A stretch of 64,000 nucleotides of DNA. Origin: Udeniomyces pyricola (taxonomy: Eukaryota > Basidiomycota > Tremellomycetes > Cystofilobasidiales > Mrakiaceae). Below are positions 52,308 through 64,000 of the stretch, piece after piece; the stretch's first letter is position 1; the number at the start of each line of letters is the position of its first letter. The position numbers and the translations under genes were made by a program. Below the pieces are notes generated by a model. That model did not search any database and was not told the DNA's origin. It saw nothing but the letters and a program-made list of their open reading frames with translations. The DNA lies in contig BCIK01000020.1 in the NCBI GenBank assembly GCA_039545295.1, positions 324,698 to 388,697 on the forward strand. The letters run 5' to 3'.

Positions 52308-53856
52308 ATGTCTCCTCCTCTTCTCTCTGTCAAAGACCTCAGTAAGCACCATATCTGCTCACCAACTCTCACTCCTTGCTCCACTCAAACACCCAGCCCA
52401 TCTCACTCATCCGTCGTCCGCTGCCTGTCGTCTTCCTTCCCTCGCTTCTCGCCTTCAGCCGTCCGACGCGACGAGGGAACCGGATCGAGTCTCTTTGCCA
52501 ACATCACGTTTGATGTCAACGAGGGTGACATCGTCGTCATCCAGGGACGCAGCGGATCGGGGTAAGCATCACTTCTCTACTTTGTGGCTCCCTTGGCCAA
52601 ACACTGAACTCGTCTAGCGAGATCGATGACGTTAACCTCAGTGATCCTACTCCCTCTCTCCCCCTGCTCTCGCCCGTCTCTGCCTACGGCTTCGCTTCGT
52701 ACGGCCGTGCCTCCTATCGGCACGACAGCAAGACGACCTTGCTCAAATGTCTGGCTGAGCTCGGTCTGTACCAAAAAGGAGAAATCACCTTTAGGGGCAA
52801 GTCAGTCTCCGTCATCCTTGGCCCCAATTCTCAGTCGTGTGAAGCCCAGGCTGGACTGACACGACGCGACGACACGGTGATACTTTACCTGATAATTCCT
52901 TCCTTGACCCGTTCTTATCCTCAGGAAAGCGGAGGAGTATGGTGAGATTGACTGTTTCACTGTTATATCTGTTCCCTAATACCTGAGACATGGGAGCTGC
53001 TGTGCTTACTGCCGCTTGGTCACTTGGCTTTCAGGTGCCCCCAACTACCGAACTCGGGTTAGGCCTCCATCTCGATCTTCTGAGCATCATGCCGCTTCAT
53101 TGACTAAATCTTTATCCATAACAACTTCAATACCTGCTTTCCTCTAGGTTCTCTACGTTCCTCAACGCCCAGCTCTCTTGCCGGGAACGCCCGCCGTCTT
53201 CCTCGATCACCTCAAGACCTTTGGCTCCCGTTCCTCCGCATCTAAACCAGCCCAATCATCCTCTTTCCTGCCGTCTTTCCTCCGCTCCAAGCCCGCCATC
53301 GCTCTTCCCGAGGGCGAAGACGATACCCCGAGCGACAAGGATGCTTTGAATCCGTACAAGCTGGCTCAGGAGTGGGATTGCCCTCGGACGCTCTGGAACC
53401 GAGAATGGTCCAATTTGAGTGGAGGGGAATCGCAGCGGTTGAGCTTGGCTATCGCACTCGCGAGGGGTCAAGGACTGGGCCCTGGGCCTGAGATAGTTTT
53501 GTTGGATGGTACGTTCTGAGGAGATGGTCGTGATGGTGTTTGTCACACCTCAGATGTTTCCCTAACCTGGCTGAGATACCTCATTTCTTAACATCTCATC
53601 ATCCCGTTCTTCGTTACTAGAACCGACTTCTGCTCTCGACGCAGAAACATCTGATAAGGTGGAGCAGTCGCTACTGTCCCTTCTCCCACCGACGGAGCAC
53701 AACCCTTCGGGCAAGGGCTCGAAACGATCGGGTGGCGGACCGAAGGCTTATCTTCTCATCACCCACTCCAAGGAGCAGGCAGAGAGGCTGGCTGGTAAGG
53801 GCGCTAAAGTCGTCAACCTCGGGAACGGAGATGGTGATGATGAGGATGACCGCTAG
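52308..53856 (+). CDS. Stand-alone ABC ATPase, FetA/STAR1-like
   Basis: Single nucleotide-binding domain without transmembrane part, 281 codons, resembling bacterial FetA (YbbL) and plant STAR1, which pair with a separate FetB/UPF0014-type permease. Substrate unknown. Exons: 52308-52341, 52459-52561, 52729-52800, 52925-52941, 53035-53057, 53148-53508, 53621-53856 (phases close). Motifs: GRSGSGKTTLLKCLAEL (Walker A, split by intron 2), YRTRVLYVPQRPALLPGTP (Q-loop), NLSGGESQRLSLAIALARG (signature), PEIVLLDEPTSALDAETSD (Walker B and D-loop, split by intron 6), YLLITHSKEQAERL (H-loop). A Ser/Pro/Lys insert of about 60 residues sits between Q-loop and signature. The acidic tail ends GDDEDDR. Exons 4 and 5 are only 17 and 23 nt. 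No permease partner is in this window. Confidence 0.88.
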
Positions 53857-54552
53857 GAGAGGAAGGTCGGGGAGATTAGTTTTGACGTGGATTAGGTCAG
53901 CGGGTGTACGTGTGGTGTCGGGATCAGACGGCCGGTAATCATCAATGTTGTGGTTGGTGGTGGACGTGGGAAGTAATATAGATGCAATCCGCTTATAGAC
54001 AGATGGGCCTGAGTGGCCTCCTGGACAAGAGTACATCACTTGACAATTATCGGCAATATATGCGAGGTCCGGCGATGTGCAGTATGATAGCATGCAGATC
54101 GGCCAGCTTACTGTGTGGATCAGCTGCGGACGAGAGGTATCGTGCATGAAAGCGGGCGACTGATCAAGTGAATGCCGGAGAGGATGATTGACCTTGTATA
54201 TGATGGACATAAATATATACTGGAGGCCGATCGATGAAGAACTGAGAGCAGATGTGGTACTACATGTATGATAAATATAACAACTATCACAAACTACAAG
54301 TCAGAGAATATCGTTTCGGTCTGGTGACAGGTCTTATATCAGGAATGTTCCCATCCTTCCCGCCCTCCACTTCGCTCGTATTCATCATCCTTCTCCACCT
54401 ACCTCCCACCATCACAGCATCCCATCGGTCCTTCAGCCCATCCCGACTAATCAACACTACCATCGTATTCCCCAGTAATAACCCGTTCACCAGCCGGCCA
54501 ATTCCACCTCTCCCACACTCTGCCAGCTCTGCCCCCGGCTCATCCTCGGACA
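53857..54552. other. Intergenic between ABC ATPase and F-box genes
   Basis: Contains the ABC gene 3' end, TA-alternating words near 54208-54220, and a CT-rich run before the F-box start. No gene is supported. Confidence 0.45.
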
Positions 54553-57500
54553 ATGCCGACGACGCTTCTTCTCCTGCCTTTCGACGTCTTGTCAGAACAG
54601 ATCCTCACGTATGTATGCTGCTTACGTCTCAGTCTGCCTTTCGTCCCGTATTCAGGTTGGTGATGGAAGGATAGTTAGTTGGATGGGGCGAGGACGTTGA
54701 TGATGGCTGCCTGATCTGTTCCCTTTCAAAATGGCCGGGGCTTATCGACCGCGGGCTGATCACGCTGGATCACGATCGGTTTGTCAGTCAAGCGTCACAA
54801 CGACTCACTGGCCATCGTTTCGATTGAGAGAGAATACAGACGGCCTGCATGATCCTCAAACGAAGAGTCTTCAGCATGGACATAGATATAGCGACTGATG
54901 CAAATCACTTGTTTCCGTAATTGTTCATCGTCGTACCATCGACTCATACCTGCCATCATTAATGCGCTACTCCCTCCATGCTTCACGCCATCCACAGGTT
55001 GCTCTCACCACCCGACCTGTTCTCCTTCAGCCTCGTCAGCCGATCGACCCAAGCCCTCGTCTTCACCGAATCTTCCCTGCTGTTTCGATCCATCTACCTC
55101 TCTTATTACGACTCGCCTCTCCCGCCTGACAATCCCCTCCTCACGCACCTCCGCAGCACGCCTTACGATCCTTCGAGCTCGGCATGGGATTGGAAGCGTC
55201 AAGTTCTCGATCGATGGAGGGTCCTCGACCTCGCCCGAAAGCTTACGTCACTCAAAGAATCCGTCTCAGCTTCGCTTTCAGAGGAAGATGCTTGGAACAA
55301 AGCATTCGCCCAGCTTACTCAGACCATCGCAGGCAGAACGGAGTGCGAAGCAGCGATCGCGATGCTACTCACTCTCAAGCCAAGATGCCATTCCCCATTT
55401 TCTGCTTCACTCACATCCAAATCAACCATGCCAATCGGGGGTCCTACGGCTCAAACTCTCTCGCTTACTCTCCTAGGTTGTCTCCCCGAATGGATTCAAG
55501 CCCTCCTCGATTCCGTCAATGAGCTCCAAGCCCGTCGCCAACTACGCATAGACACAGTCTCCTTTCTCCTTCTCACGTCCCGAGCCACGGCCGCCCAGGC
55601 ATTCAGTCTTTCCATCTCGACCAACCTTCTCTCGGATCCGCAATACATTGCGCTCACCCATCTGCTCACACTCCTCCCTCCGCCTCACGTCGTCATGACT
55701 GAAGGCCTCGCCCTTGCGGACCGGTCGTTCTTGCGGGCATATGTGTATAGCTTCTCGACGCACTCTGCGGCGACGCTATGGGGTCCTTACTTGCCTCGTC
55801 GATCCTTGCCAGGGGGCATGGCATCAACGACGCTTCAGGATTCATCCGGAAGCCAGTCTTGGAATTCGGATGCGAGTGAGGACGACGAGGACAACGACCA
55901 GGACAAGTATGTCCACTCAAATGCCCTTTGCTTCATTTCTTCTTTTTCTTCTTCATGCCCACCGATGGAGTGCCAACTGCCTGTCTCGGTAGCTGTGTCT
56001 TGTAAAATCTCGTAGCTGATCAACCCTGTAATCGTCATCATCAATTTATCATATTGTGTATCGTTCGCCGCTCAAACGTGATCAGAGTACTCCCGGTATA
56101 TGGTTCCACCACTCGACATCTCCAAGCCAACTACCCCCTCATCCGTGCCATCTACCACGTCGTCAACGAGAACATCCGCGAAGGGGAGGCTGATCTTGTC
56201 GACCTGGTCGAGAATGCATTGGCGGATGCGACGCTGTCGGACCAAGCGAAGCAGCGTTACACGGCCATGCTGAAGGACAAGTTTGCAGCGGGCGTGCCGA
56301 GTGATTGGGAGGCGATCCGGAGTGGGGATATTCTTGAGAGGGTAATGCGAGAGTCGGACGGGATGGGCGAACGAGAGGAGGATGAGGACTGGGATTGGGC
56401 GGGAGTCGGAGGCAAGTGGATCCGAGTCGTCTCGTTCCTTGGTGAGTGAGAAATTGGATAATGACAGATGCGGTCATCTTAAAAGGGGATCGAGCTATCA
56501 CGACCCATCGTTGACTAAATATACCTCATGTATTTTTTTTTGACCTTATTGCTTCGTAAAAGACTATCACGACCTCTTTCACTACAACTTTCTTCCATCC
56601 CACTTTCTTCACCATCACCTTCCCGCTGCGAATCCTTTGGATCCGTACGCCGGTGGCCCTGCTGCCACGCGCCATGGTCGGCCTTCCAACTCGACGACGA
56701 ACCCTTCCCATTCTCCCATGTCTTTCTTTGACCATCGGCAAGAAGCAACACGTGTGTTGGAAATGACCCTATGGGTCGTTGGCTACGACAGGGAGGAGGA
56801 TGAGGAAGAAGAAAAAGCAGAGGAGATAAAGGGGGAGGGCGACCGAGCAACGACTAGCCAGAGTTCTGGGTCGACCTCGGTTGGAAACGGACCTCATTCG
56901 ACGCTCAGGTTCGACTACAAGGGTAAAGGCCGTGAAACTTGCCCTCACGCATGGATGCCTGACAAGAATAAGGTCGATGGGAGTAGCACCAAGCGGTCTT
57001 CAGAAACGGCGGGTCGATGGTGGCCGAAACGCATCTTGTTCGAAGGCCACGTCGATCGCATCAGAGGAGAGACGGTCGAAGGACACAACCAGGGTGGATC
57101 AGAGATCAAAGGAGATTGCTCGTTGATGGATGGTGGAGAAGTCAGGTTAGTTGGAATCAGGGTAATCCCCTGTGCTTGCTTGATTTCGTTTCCGGTCGGT
57201 GACGACGGGAATTCCGTTTCCACCCCTGAGACTTTGGTCAGCGCGGGAGACACGCTGACCAGCTCGCTCGTATATGTTTATTTCTTCTCTTTTTTTTTTT
57301 TGAACGCTCGAATTGTGCTGTCTCTGGTAATCTCGCTGGCAACTTGGATAGATGGCGACTTGTAAGTCTTCCTTTTCTTGGGTTTTCTTCTTCTTTTGTT
57401 TCCTATCTTCCTCTTATCGTCCGCCGGATGTTGTGTCCTCGTGTTCCCTGTCGGTTTCTCACTAACTTATCTCTCCTTCACCCCTTCCGGGTTGTCCTTT

Positions 57501-58030
57501 GGTACGAACGATATCCAATACCCCAATCTCTCCGGACAGACATCGTACCGGAACGGTCAACCACTCTGGTCATCAGAGGCAATCCAACCGGGTGGACCAC
57601 GTTCCGCACGGGGCGCATTTGGACTGTGGACAGGGGCGGACCATGAGGAGCAGGTTCGGGGTTTTTTCTTCTTCTTCTTCTTCTCGCTTTTTCGCTTTGC
57701 TGAAGAGGGACTAGTGAGAGTCAGTAGAGAGCAAAAGAGAGAAAGACGCCAAAGAACATATGATTTACCATATTTCTCTTACTTGCCTATATATCCCTCC
57801 TTCGACCTCTCCGTTTTTCACTTCCCATCCCACCACGATAACCCATTTCCATCTTCTCTCCCCCATCCATCGGGACCTCCACACAATGCCTCCATCCACT
57901 TGCAACGAGATAGGACCCCATTGGACCTTTTTGGATGTTCCCCGTCCCGCCTGGATCGTCGTCGTCGGTCGACAGCGATGCAGATCAACTCGACTCCACA
58001 ACGTCGTCGTCAAGCGTTCATGCGCACTAA
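54553..58030 (+). CDS. F-box protein, probable SCF substrate receptor
   Basis: Exons: 54553-54608, 54998-55906, 56086-56441, 56563-57145, 57352-57361, 57540-57653, 57914-58030 (714 codons, phases close). The F-box is at the N-terminus across intron 1: LLLLPFDVLSEQILT followed by LLSPPDLFSFSLVSRST, fitting the LP-ell--L-P-dL-s-s-VSr pattern that binds Skp1. A helical middle region of unknown fold follows, with ANYPLIRAIYHVVNENIREG, an acidic EEEEKAEEIKGEG stretch, DYHDLFHYNFLP, HAWMPDKNK and WWPKRILFEGHVDRI. The C-terminal end is RWRLTSYRNGQPLWSSEAIQ, ARGAFGLWTGADHEEQ and DPIGPFWMFPV, which I recall from uncharacterised fungal F-box proteins. Exon 5 is a 10-nt microexon. If intron 6 is retained, the frame runs on to 58079. 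Substrate unknown. Confidence 0.75.
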
Positions 58031-58652
58031 CCAGCGCTCGACAACCATGAAGTTCTTGAAAAAAAACCGACATGTTTAAGGATGGATTGGACTGATCGAG
58101 ATCCAGACTGAAGGCTGGCCTGTTTTAAAGCCAGGAGTTTTTTTTTTCATGAGGAATTATAGGCTGTAAGCTGTGGGTCGATCAGCTATTGAATTTAACA
58201 TATTTTGATCGTCACGAAAGTGGCTTGATCGGTGTGTTCTTCTTCTTCTTCTTCTTCTTCTTCTTCTTTTGTTTGCTTTCTCTTTTCTTTACATCTCTTC
58301 CGCGTTCTTGTGCTTCTGTACTTTATCGTTTCAATTGGGATTGTGTTCTTTTTCTTCTTTCTGTTTCGATCTACTAAACTACATATATATATATATACAC
58401 GCGCCGTAGGACGTCATTCGATCTATATGATATATTCCTCCCTCCCTTTTTTTTATTCTTCTGCTTCTTCTTTGTTATCATCGTCATCATCATGGTGGTT
58501 GTTGTTATTATTTGTTCGCCTTGACAAACGGTCCACGCTTCTCTTTGACTTTCTCTCTCTCTCTCTCTCTCTATTTCTACTTCGCCTTCTTCTTCCTTCT
58601 CAATCAATCTTTTCTCCTTGTTCAATTAGGGTGCTTTATGAAATGACAAATC

Positions 58653-58701
<49 letters not shown>

Positions 58702-58738
58702 TTCCATCTCGACTGCATATCAAATGAAAAATCTTTTC
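58031..58738. other. Convergent intergenic region, microsatellite-rich
   Basis: Contains a TTC repeat (58227-58268), a TA tract (58384-58396), a CT dinucleotide repeat (58551-58572) and a TTTC repeat (58650-58700). No gene is supported. Confidence 0.65.
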
Positions 58739-61700
58739 TCAACTCTTGCCTAACCGTCTCCCTGCCCACCCATTATCCGTCGTCGTCATCATCGTTGACG
58801 TCCCTCCTCCTCCTGCACTCCCACCACCATTCCCATTTCCCGCATGCCCTCCTCTTCCTCCTCCCCCTCTGGGTCCATACGAAGAAGAAGAACCTCTCTT
58901 CTGATAATGATGGTTCCTTCCCCTCCCTCCTCCTCCTCCTCCTCCTCCTCCACTACCACCACCACCACCACCACTACTCCCTTCGCCATCGAACTGCTCC
59001 CCATTCCACCCGACCGGACCCGAAGCGTACCCTGAATAGTTCGGTGATCGATGCGGATGGAGATGAGAGTGCTGCTGCTGGTGAGCGTACGGTGGTGAAC
59101 GTTGAGAAGGAGGAGGAGGAAGAGGAGCGTTAGGGTATAGGAGAGAGGGAGGAGACGTGCCTGAAGGAGGGGAAAGATGAGGATGGTGAAGGTGGTGAGG
59201 AAGAGGAGGTTGGTGTTGAAGAGGATGGGGATGGGAATGGTGTGGGTTCGGGGAGTGATGCGATGTAGAGCCGCTATGAGGCGGAGGTCGGTAAATACTA
59301 GCAGAAGAAGAAGAAGAGGAAGAAGAGGGAGGATGTTGAGGAGCGTAAGGGTTGGTGGGATATGAAGAGCCCAAGGTCGTTCGAGGATCCATAGGGTATA
59401 AATTGGGATTGGCATGAGCGGCTTGGGAAAAAGAGGGTTCAAACGTGGCGTTTGAAGAAGGGGGAACAGGAGGATATGACAAAGATGTATTGTTGTTGTT
59501 GTACCCTGATAACGGTGACGAAGATCCGTAAGAAGAGGGCAAGAAAGAGGGTGAAGGTTGGAAAGACGAAGATGAAGGTGGCTGAGGATGAATGGATGAT
59601 GGGTCTGAATGTGATGTTGTTGGGTCGGTTGGCATGGGGGACACAGCTCCCACGTTCGAGGTAGCGGTAGCAGACGAAGTGGAAAGTCCAGGTATGATAT
59701 CGGAAAGGTTGGCGAGGAGGGAAGCGATTTGAGCTGAAGGAGCAGTCGTCGTCATCGTCGTCGCCGTCGTCGCTGTTGATACAGCTGGCGGTAGAACGCT
59801 TGGAGCAGGAAGGACTTGAGGAGATCTCGTGGGCGCCTTGCTATTCCCACTCGGCACACTCGCTCCCGTCGTCGTCGTCGTACTCCTCACAAAGACGCCA
59901 AACGTCAGATCTCGACCTCGACCTTCCGAACTTGTCGGGAGGGGATTGCCGTGCGCCGCATTTAGGGAGGAGAGAAAGGTGGGGAGCGGTTCATCCTTTT
60001 TGACGACGATGATGTAGAGTTCACGAGCTCCGCCTGGAGGAAGGGTTCCTTTAGCGGTATGAGGATGGATGAGGGCATCACGCCTGTCGCACAGCAGAGT
60101 ATGATCGGTAAAATAGAACAAAGACAAAAGAGAAGTAGGGGCGAGGAGAGTTTGAAGGGAAAACAATGTCATCGTTAATGAAAACCAACAAATAAGCGCA
60201 CATGTAGTTTCCGCCAGCAAACGAAGGCTGCTCGCAAAAGTTGAGCACACAACCTTACCCTCTGGATACCAGGTACGTTCGCAACTTGTCCAGCGATTCT
60301 TGACCCTCCGTATCGGGTGCTTCGACGAGTACGACAAGGACGTCCTTGGTTGGACTCAGTTGCGCCTGATGAAGGAACTTGCGGCTAGGTTCGAGCGGGA
60401 CTCGACCGACGATGGACAGGGATGATGTTGGAGGAAGCAAGGCCGAGGTCGGAAAGGGAAGTGAGGGGAAAAACACAGGATGAAATGTGACTGTGCCAGG
60501 GCAAGGTGGATCAGGATTCGAAAGCTATGGACATATGGCGGTGTCAAGTGTGGATAAGGATACAAGCCGGGGGAGAGAGATAGAAAGAGAGCACGAGGTT
60601 AGAAGACTATTTCCGTTGGTTAGTTTAGAGACACAAAAAAAACCGGCAAAGATTGCAAGTCTAGGGGACGAGACCTCGAGTGGGGCATATCAAAGAGACG
60701 ACAAAGAATCAGATGGGCGGAAAAAGGGTAAGAAGGGGGACGAACGACACCTTGCCAAACAGGCTCTGTTGCGGTCAACATCGCCAACTTTCGTCGTCCG
60801 ATTACTTGTTCGTCCTTATCGTGATCTTTTATTGTCTTCGCCTGGCCATCACCATCAGCACGATCACCAACAGAGCCGTCGGCATCGAAACTCTCAGCCC
60901 CAGTGGTTTCAGCTTCTTCTTTCAATGGATCTGCGTGATGCTCATCGTCGACCCAAAAGTCGAGCATAGGTGCGTCTTGGGGTCCATGACCTTGCAGTCC
61001 TCGCTCGTCCAACCCATCGTCATGAAACGGAGATCCTCCACCAAAGCCAATGTCATCCTCGGGCTCGCCATCATGAGATAAATGAGACGATGGCTCGAGG
61101 TTCGAGAGAGATGGATGCATAGAGCTAGAGACCGAAAGCGCAAGATCACCACCACCACCAGTAGAAGTAGACGAGGATGGATACTGATCATCCTTCAAGA
61201 GGTCGTCGAGAGAGAAGGATGTGGAGAGAGAGGTACTGTGAAGGGTCGGGTACGATGTGTCAAGGCTTGTTTCGCCATTTCCGGGAAATGCGGATGGCAT
61301 CGACGACGACGCACTCGAGTTACCCTCGCCACCGTCACCCCCACCAACGAGATCGCTCTTTTGCCGCTGTCCGCTGGCTGCTCTTTCATGTACAGCATTG
61401 AGTCTCTTCGCTGCAGCTTCCTGATGCAATTCTTGTTCCTCCTCAAACGCCCTCTTCCTCTTGCGTTCCTCTCCTTCGCGACGAGCATTCTCCTCCTCCC
61501 GCTCCAACTCATCACGGCGAGAAGTGTCAAGCTCAACGACGCCCTTGTGGGTGTGCATAACCATCGGAGCTGACGAGCTCGTTTCTGATGGGAGAAGTCG
61601 CATTCGAAGGCCGTCCTCCGCGGCTGATTGATACGTCTGCTGGAGCGTTGGATTCGCTCTGGTTATTGGGGAGAAACAAATCGAAAGCAATGCAGATCGA

Positions 61701-63317
61701 AAGTCAGAATACACTGCTCACTCAGGAATATAGCAGTGGACTGTAGCAACACAAAGATCAATTCATTGCGTACAACTCGGTGCTGCTCAGCTTGGAAAGC
61801 CCCTCGGGCGTGAGGATGCCGTCGATGATACCCTGTCTCAATGCGGTGCGGTCCGCCTTGCTCACGTTGAAGCGAAGAGATCGCATGCGGTCACTATACA
61901 AATCGAGTATGGAAAAGATTAAGAGAAACAGCGACAACTACAAATCAGTTGGTGTGTAGATCCATATGCGAGCAGGAGGCAAACAGGTTATACGCACAGA
62001 TACTTCTTCCGGCCGGCGTCGCCGAATCCACCTCCTTCTCCCACCCAAATTCGCTCCTCGAGATCCGTCCCGTACTCCTTGGCACGATCTTCCGAACTCA
62101 AAAGCTTCTTGAGTACGTCGACAATGCCTTTGACACATGCGCGCCGGATGGTGTCATCTGCCTTTGATGTCGGGGCGGCGGGCGAGTCCTCCTTGGTAGC
62201 GGTTGAAGTGACGGCAGCATCCTTGCCTTTGGCTGCAGGAGTCTTTTTGGAAGCTGCAGAGGGTTTGCGAGTCTTGGGCTTGGATTTTGACTATGAGCGA
62301 CGAGAAGACAAAGGAGAAGAAAAGAAAAAGCGTCGTGTCCAAAACATCAGTTCAGGTGCACTTGTCAGGCGTACACCCTCAATTGCATGTATCGCTGTTG
62401 ATCAACGTAGACAGCATACCTCGTCGTTCTCTCCGACAATCGAAGGTTTAGCGCGACTTTTCTTTGGTTTCTTGTGAACGCGACCGAGACCGTCCGTATA
62501 GTCTTGATCGATCTCGATGGGATCTGAGGAACCGACATCTGGAGGCGTAGCAATAAGCGCGTGACCTGGAAAGGGATTCAAAGAGGGACGCGCATGGAAA
62601 GACGTCCAAGAGGCACAAGTATCTTAGTCATCCGACGATGTATGGTAATCACTCTGGATGGATTACAGAGTGCAACGATGAAGGAAAAGGACCGATTGCC
62701 AGCGCAAACTATCAAATCCAGACGCGTCTGATGAGACGGAGAAGGCGTAGTGTGGGAACCATGACTTACGCGTCGTTTTTCTTCCTGTGCTGGCTTCACA
62801 ATTGGAGCAGATGAACTCGTCTGCCAAGCATGGAGAAGAAGAATGTGACGTCAGTTTTGCTGAATCGTGGTGCGACTGGGAAACGAAGGGAGGAGCAAAA
62901 GAGAATGTAGAAGGAAAGGGACCCACCGATGTCTTCGTACGCGACATCGTCCAAACCAACGCAGTCCCAGTGGAACCTACAGCAACCGAAAGTAGATAGA
63001 AAGCAAAAGGATGCAATGGGATTTCAGCAGACATGACAAGTTCAGCAGACGTTACATGGATGATCATCAACGACATAGATTGATGAAGCACCGATGAGGA
63101 GCGATGAAGGGAATGGGGTGACGAACCAGTCGGCGCAACCTCCGTCGCAGGCGATCATGCTTCGTTCGGGGTCATCCGGTTGATGACAGCTGCAGTAAGT
63201 AGGACCTTGGGCAGTTTGAGCTGATAGGTCGGTGATGGAAGGGACGGGAGGGCGAGATGAAGAGGAGGGTTCGATTGGTGGGGCGAGTGAGACGCTGCGC
63301 GTGATGTTTGAGGTCAT
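58739..63317 (-). CDS. BYE1: BYE1-like PHD-TFIIS central-SPOC transcription factor
   Basis: Homologue of yeast Bye1 and animal PHF3/DIDO: reads H3K4 methylation through a PHD finger and binds RNA polymerase II through a TFIIS-like domain. Exons: 63317-63127, 62976-62927, 62820-62770, 62565-62420, 62290-61998, 61893-61774, 61658-60751, 60490-60259, 60083-58739 (1111 codons, phases close). PHD about 42-88 has all C4HC3 ligands: YCSCHQPDD, MIACDGGCADWFHWDCVGL, EFICSNCE. A nuclear basic region (KKPKKSRAK) follows. TFIIS central about 190-300: IRRACVKGIVDVLKKLL, SLRFNVSKADRTALRQGIID, LSKLSSTELANPTLQQTYQS. A Glu/Arg-rich helix and acidic Ser-rich linker come next. SPOC about 575-731: TEPVWQVTFHPVFF, VGRVPLEPSRKFLHQAQL, LYIIVVKKDEPLPTFL, DLTFGVFVRS. 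The tail is Pro/His/Ser rich with a Gly-rich GRGR end. The frame is open to an ATG at 63386. Confidence 0.93.
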
Positions 63318-63566
63318 GAGCAGACAAGGACGTGGTGGTTTGGAGGGAGAAAACGTCAGGACGGTGCGAGATCGTACAGAGCACATGATAATTAACGATT
63401 ATCAGAATCGGCCGTCACTAGAATCGTCCTGATTTTCAGCCATGAGAGCTGTGCAGCCGCTATGGTTGGCACATGTCTCGTGAGATCTTTGTTGGCAGGC
63501 TGTGCAATAAACGGAATGCGTTCAAAAAGCCATGCCTCGTCCCGTTTCGTTTCGAACCCACATCAT

Positions 63567-64000
63567 CCTCCTTTTCCCTCAACCCCCCTTCACCCTTTTC
63601 CTCCTTTCACTCTTCATCCGCCCCCTTGTTCCCGTCTTTGCTCGATGGGACTTGCTCGATGGGGCCTCTGATCTGTCCATCATCATCCTGCCTGTGCTCT
63701 AGGCTGACACTGTCAAGGATGGATGAGCTTCGCTTTGCGTTGGATCGTCTTCTTTCTGGGTCCCCCCCTTCTCTTTCCCCCCTTTCCCCTGGTCCTCCCT
63801 TCCCTCCTCCCCTGGCCCTCCTCCCCTGGCCCTCCCATCCCTCCCCTGGCCCTCCCATCCCTTTCATACCATCCCTCCCATCCCTCCACATCTCACCGTC
63901 GTACGACTTCTCTCCTCATGCCCCGCGCTCTTCACTTTGATGATCGAGACGATACCTACCTCTACGTCTATCGACCATCCATTCAGAGCGCGCAGACGAA
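63567..64000 (+). repeat. Dispersed repeat, copy B (continues past the window)
   Basis: Inverted match to 31864-32283, about 31.3 kb away. Differences are mainly an altered number of CCCTGGCCCTCCCATCCCTC-type units near 63805-63885 (434 bp here against 420 bp). The left boundary is at 63567 and the right end is cut by the window. It begins roughly 250 bp upstream of the BYE1-like gene start. Confidence 0.9.

Noticed and set aside
57653..58079. F-box gene reading straight through to a stop at 58079
   Set aside because: The read-through adds poly-Phe and pyrimidine-tract peptides, whereas splicing at 57653/57914 gives HEEQ-DPIGPFW, which fits the remembered family ending.
58232..58753. 173-codon plus-strand frame
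   Set aside because: Made of TTC, CT and TTTC microsatellites between two convergent genes; no conserved sequence.
63386..63432. Upstream ATG 63386 as the BYE1-like start
   Set aside because: In frame and possible, but the added 23 residues have no family feature and the ATG at 63317 gives a compact N-terminus before the PHD finger; kept only as an alternative.

Overview
This window looks like nuclear DNA of an intron-rich fungus, most likely a basidiomycete. The genes are fungal by family and most are cut by 2 to 15 introns, usually 60-250 nt with GTRNGT-type donors and pyrimidine-rich interiors. Such intron density argues against ascomycete yeasts, but nothing here fixes genus or class. 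One N (31524) and several long homopolymer runs show it is draft-assembly sequence.

I support sixteen protein-coding genes. Exon models were built by hand from splice sites, reading-frame closure and remembered family motifs. In every model the exon lengths sum to a multiple of three, with phase matching at each junction. From left to right: an AP-1-type beta-adaptin (+); a very large MHYT-domain membrane sensor (-); TFIIF small subunit TFG2 (-); transcription elongation factor ELF1/ELOF1 (+); an RNase MRP subunit RMP1-like protein (-); a 16-exon multi-pass membrane protein of unknown function (-); a sphingoid long-chain-base kinase (-); a repeat-rich island at 30.5-32.4 kb; mitochondrial sulfide:quinone oxidoreductase (+); a triple-KH RNA-binding protein (-); complex III subunit QCR7 (+); a NIT3-like omega-amidase (-); the ESCRT ATPase VPS4 (+); a TspO/MBR protein (-); a stand-alone FetA/STAR1-like ABC ATPase (+); an F-box protein (+); and a BYE1-like PHD-TFIIS-SPOC protein (-). 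The last 434 bases are an inverted copy of part of the repeat island.

Genes mostly alternate as divergent pairs (TFG2/ELF1, KH protein/QCR7, NIT3/VPS4, TspO/ABC) and convergent pairs (AP-1 beta/MHYT, ELF1/RMP1, SQR/KH, QCR7/NIT3, VPS4/TspO, F-box/BYE1). The set is mostly housekeeping: Pol II transcription, vesicle traffic, mitochondrial respiration and sulfide oxidation, and lipid signalling. There is no operon logic, but two divergent pairs look functionally coherent. TFG2 and ELF1 both act on RNA polymerase II. TspO and the ABC ATPase share a promoter that carries an 18-bp perfect palindrome.

The most unusual features are gene-structural. The ELF1 start codon is interrupted by an intron, VPS4 contains a 7-nt microexon, and further exons of 10, 13, 17, 17, 19 and 23 nt occur in other genes. 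Also notable are a predicted loop of nearly 600 residues inside the MHYT sensor and the dispersed inverted repeat. I found no rRNA, tRNA, CRISPR array or recognisable transposase gene.
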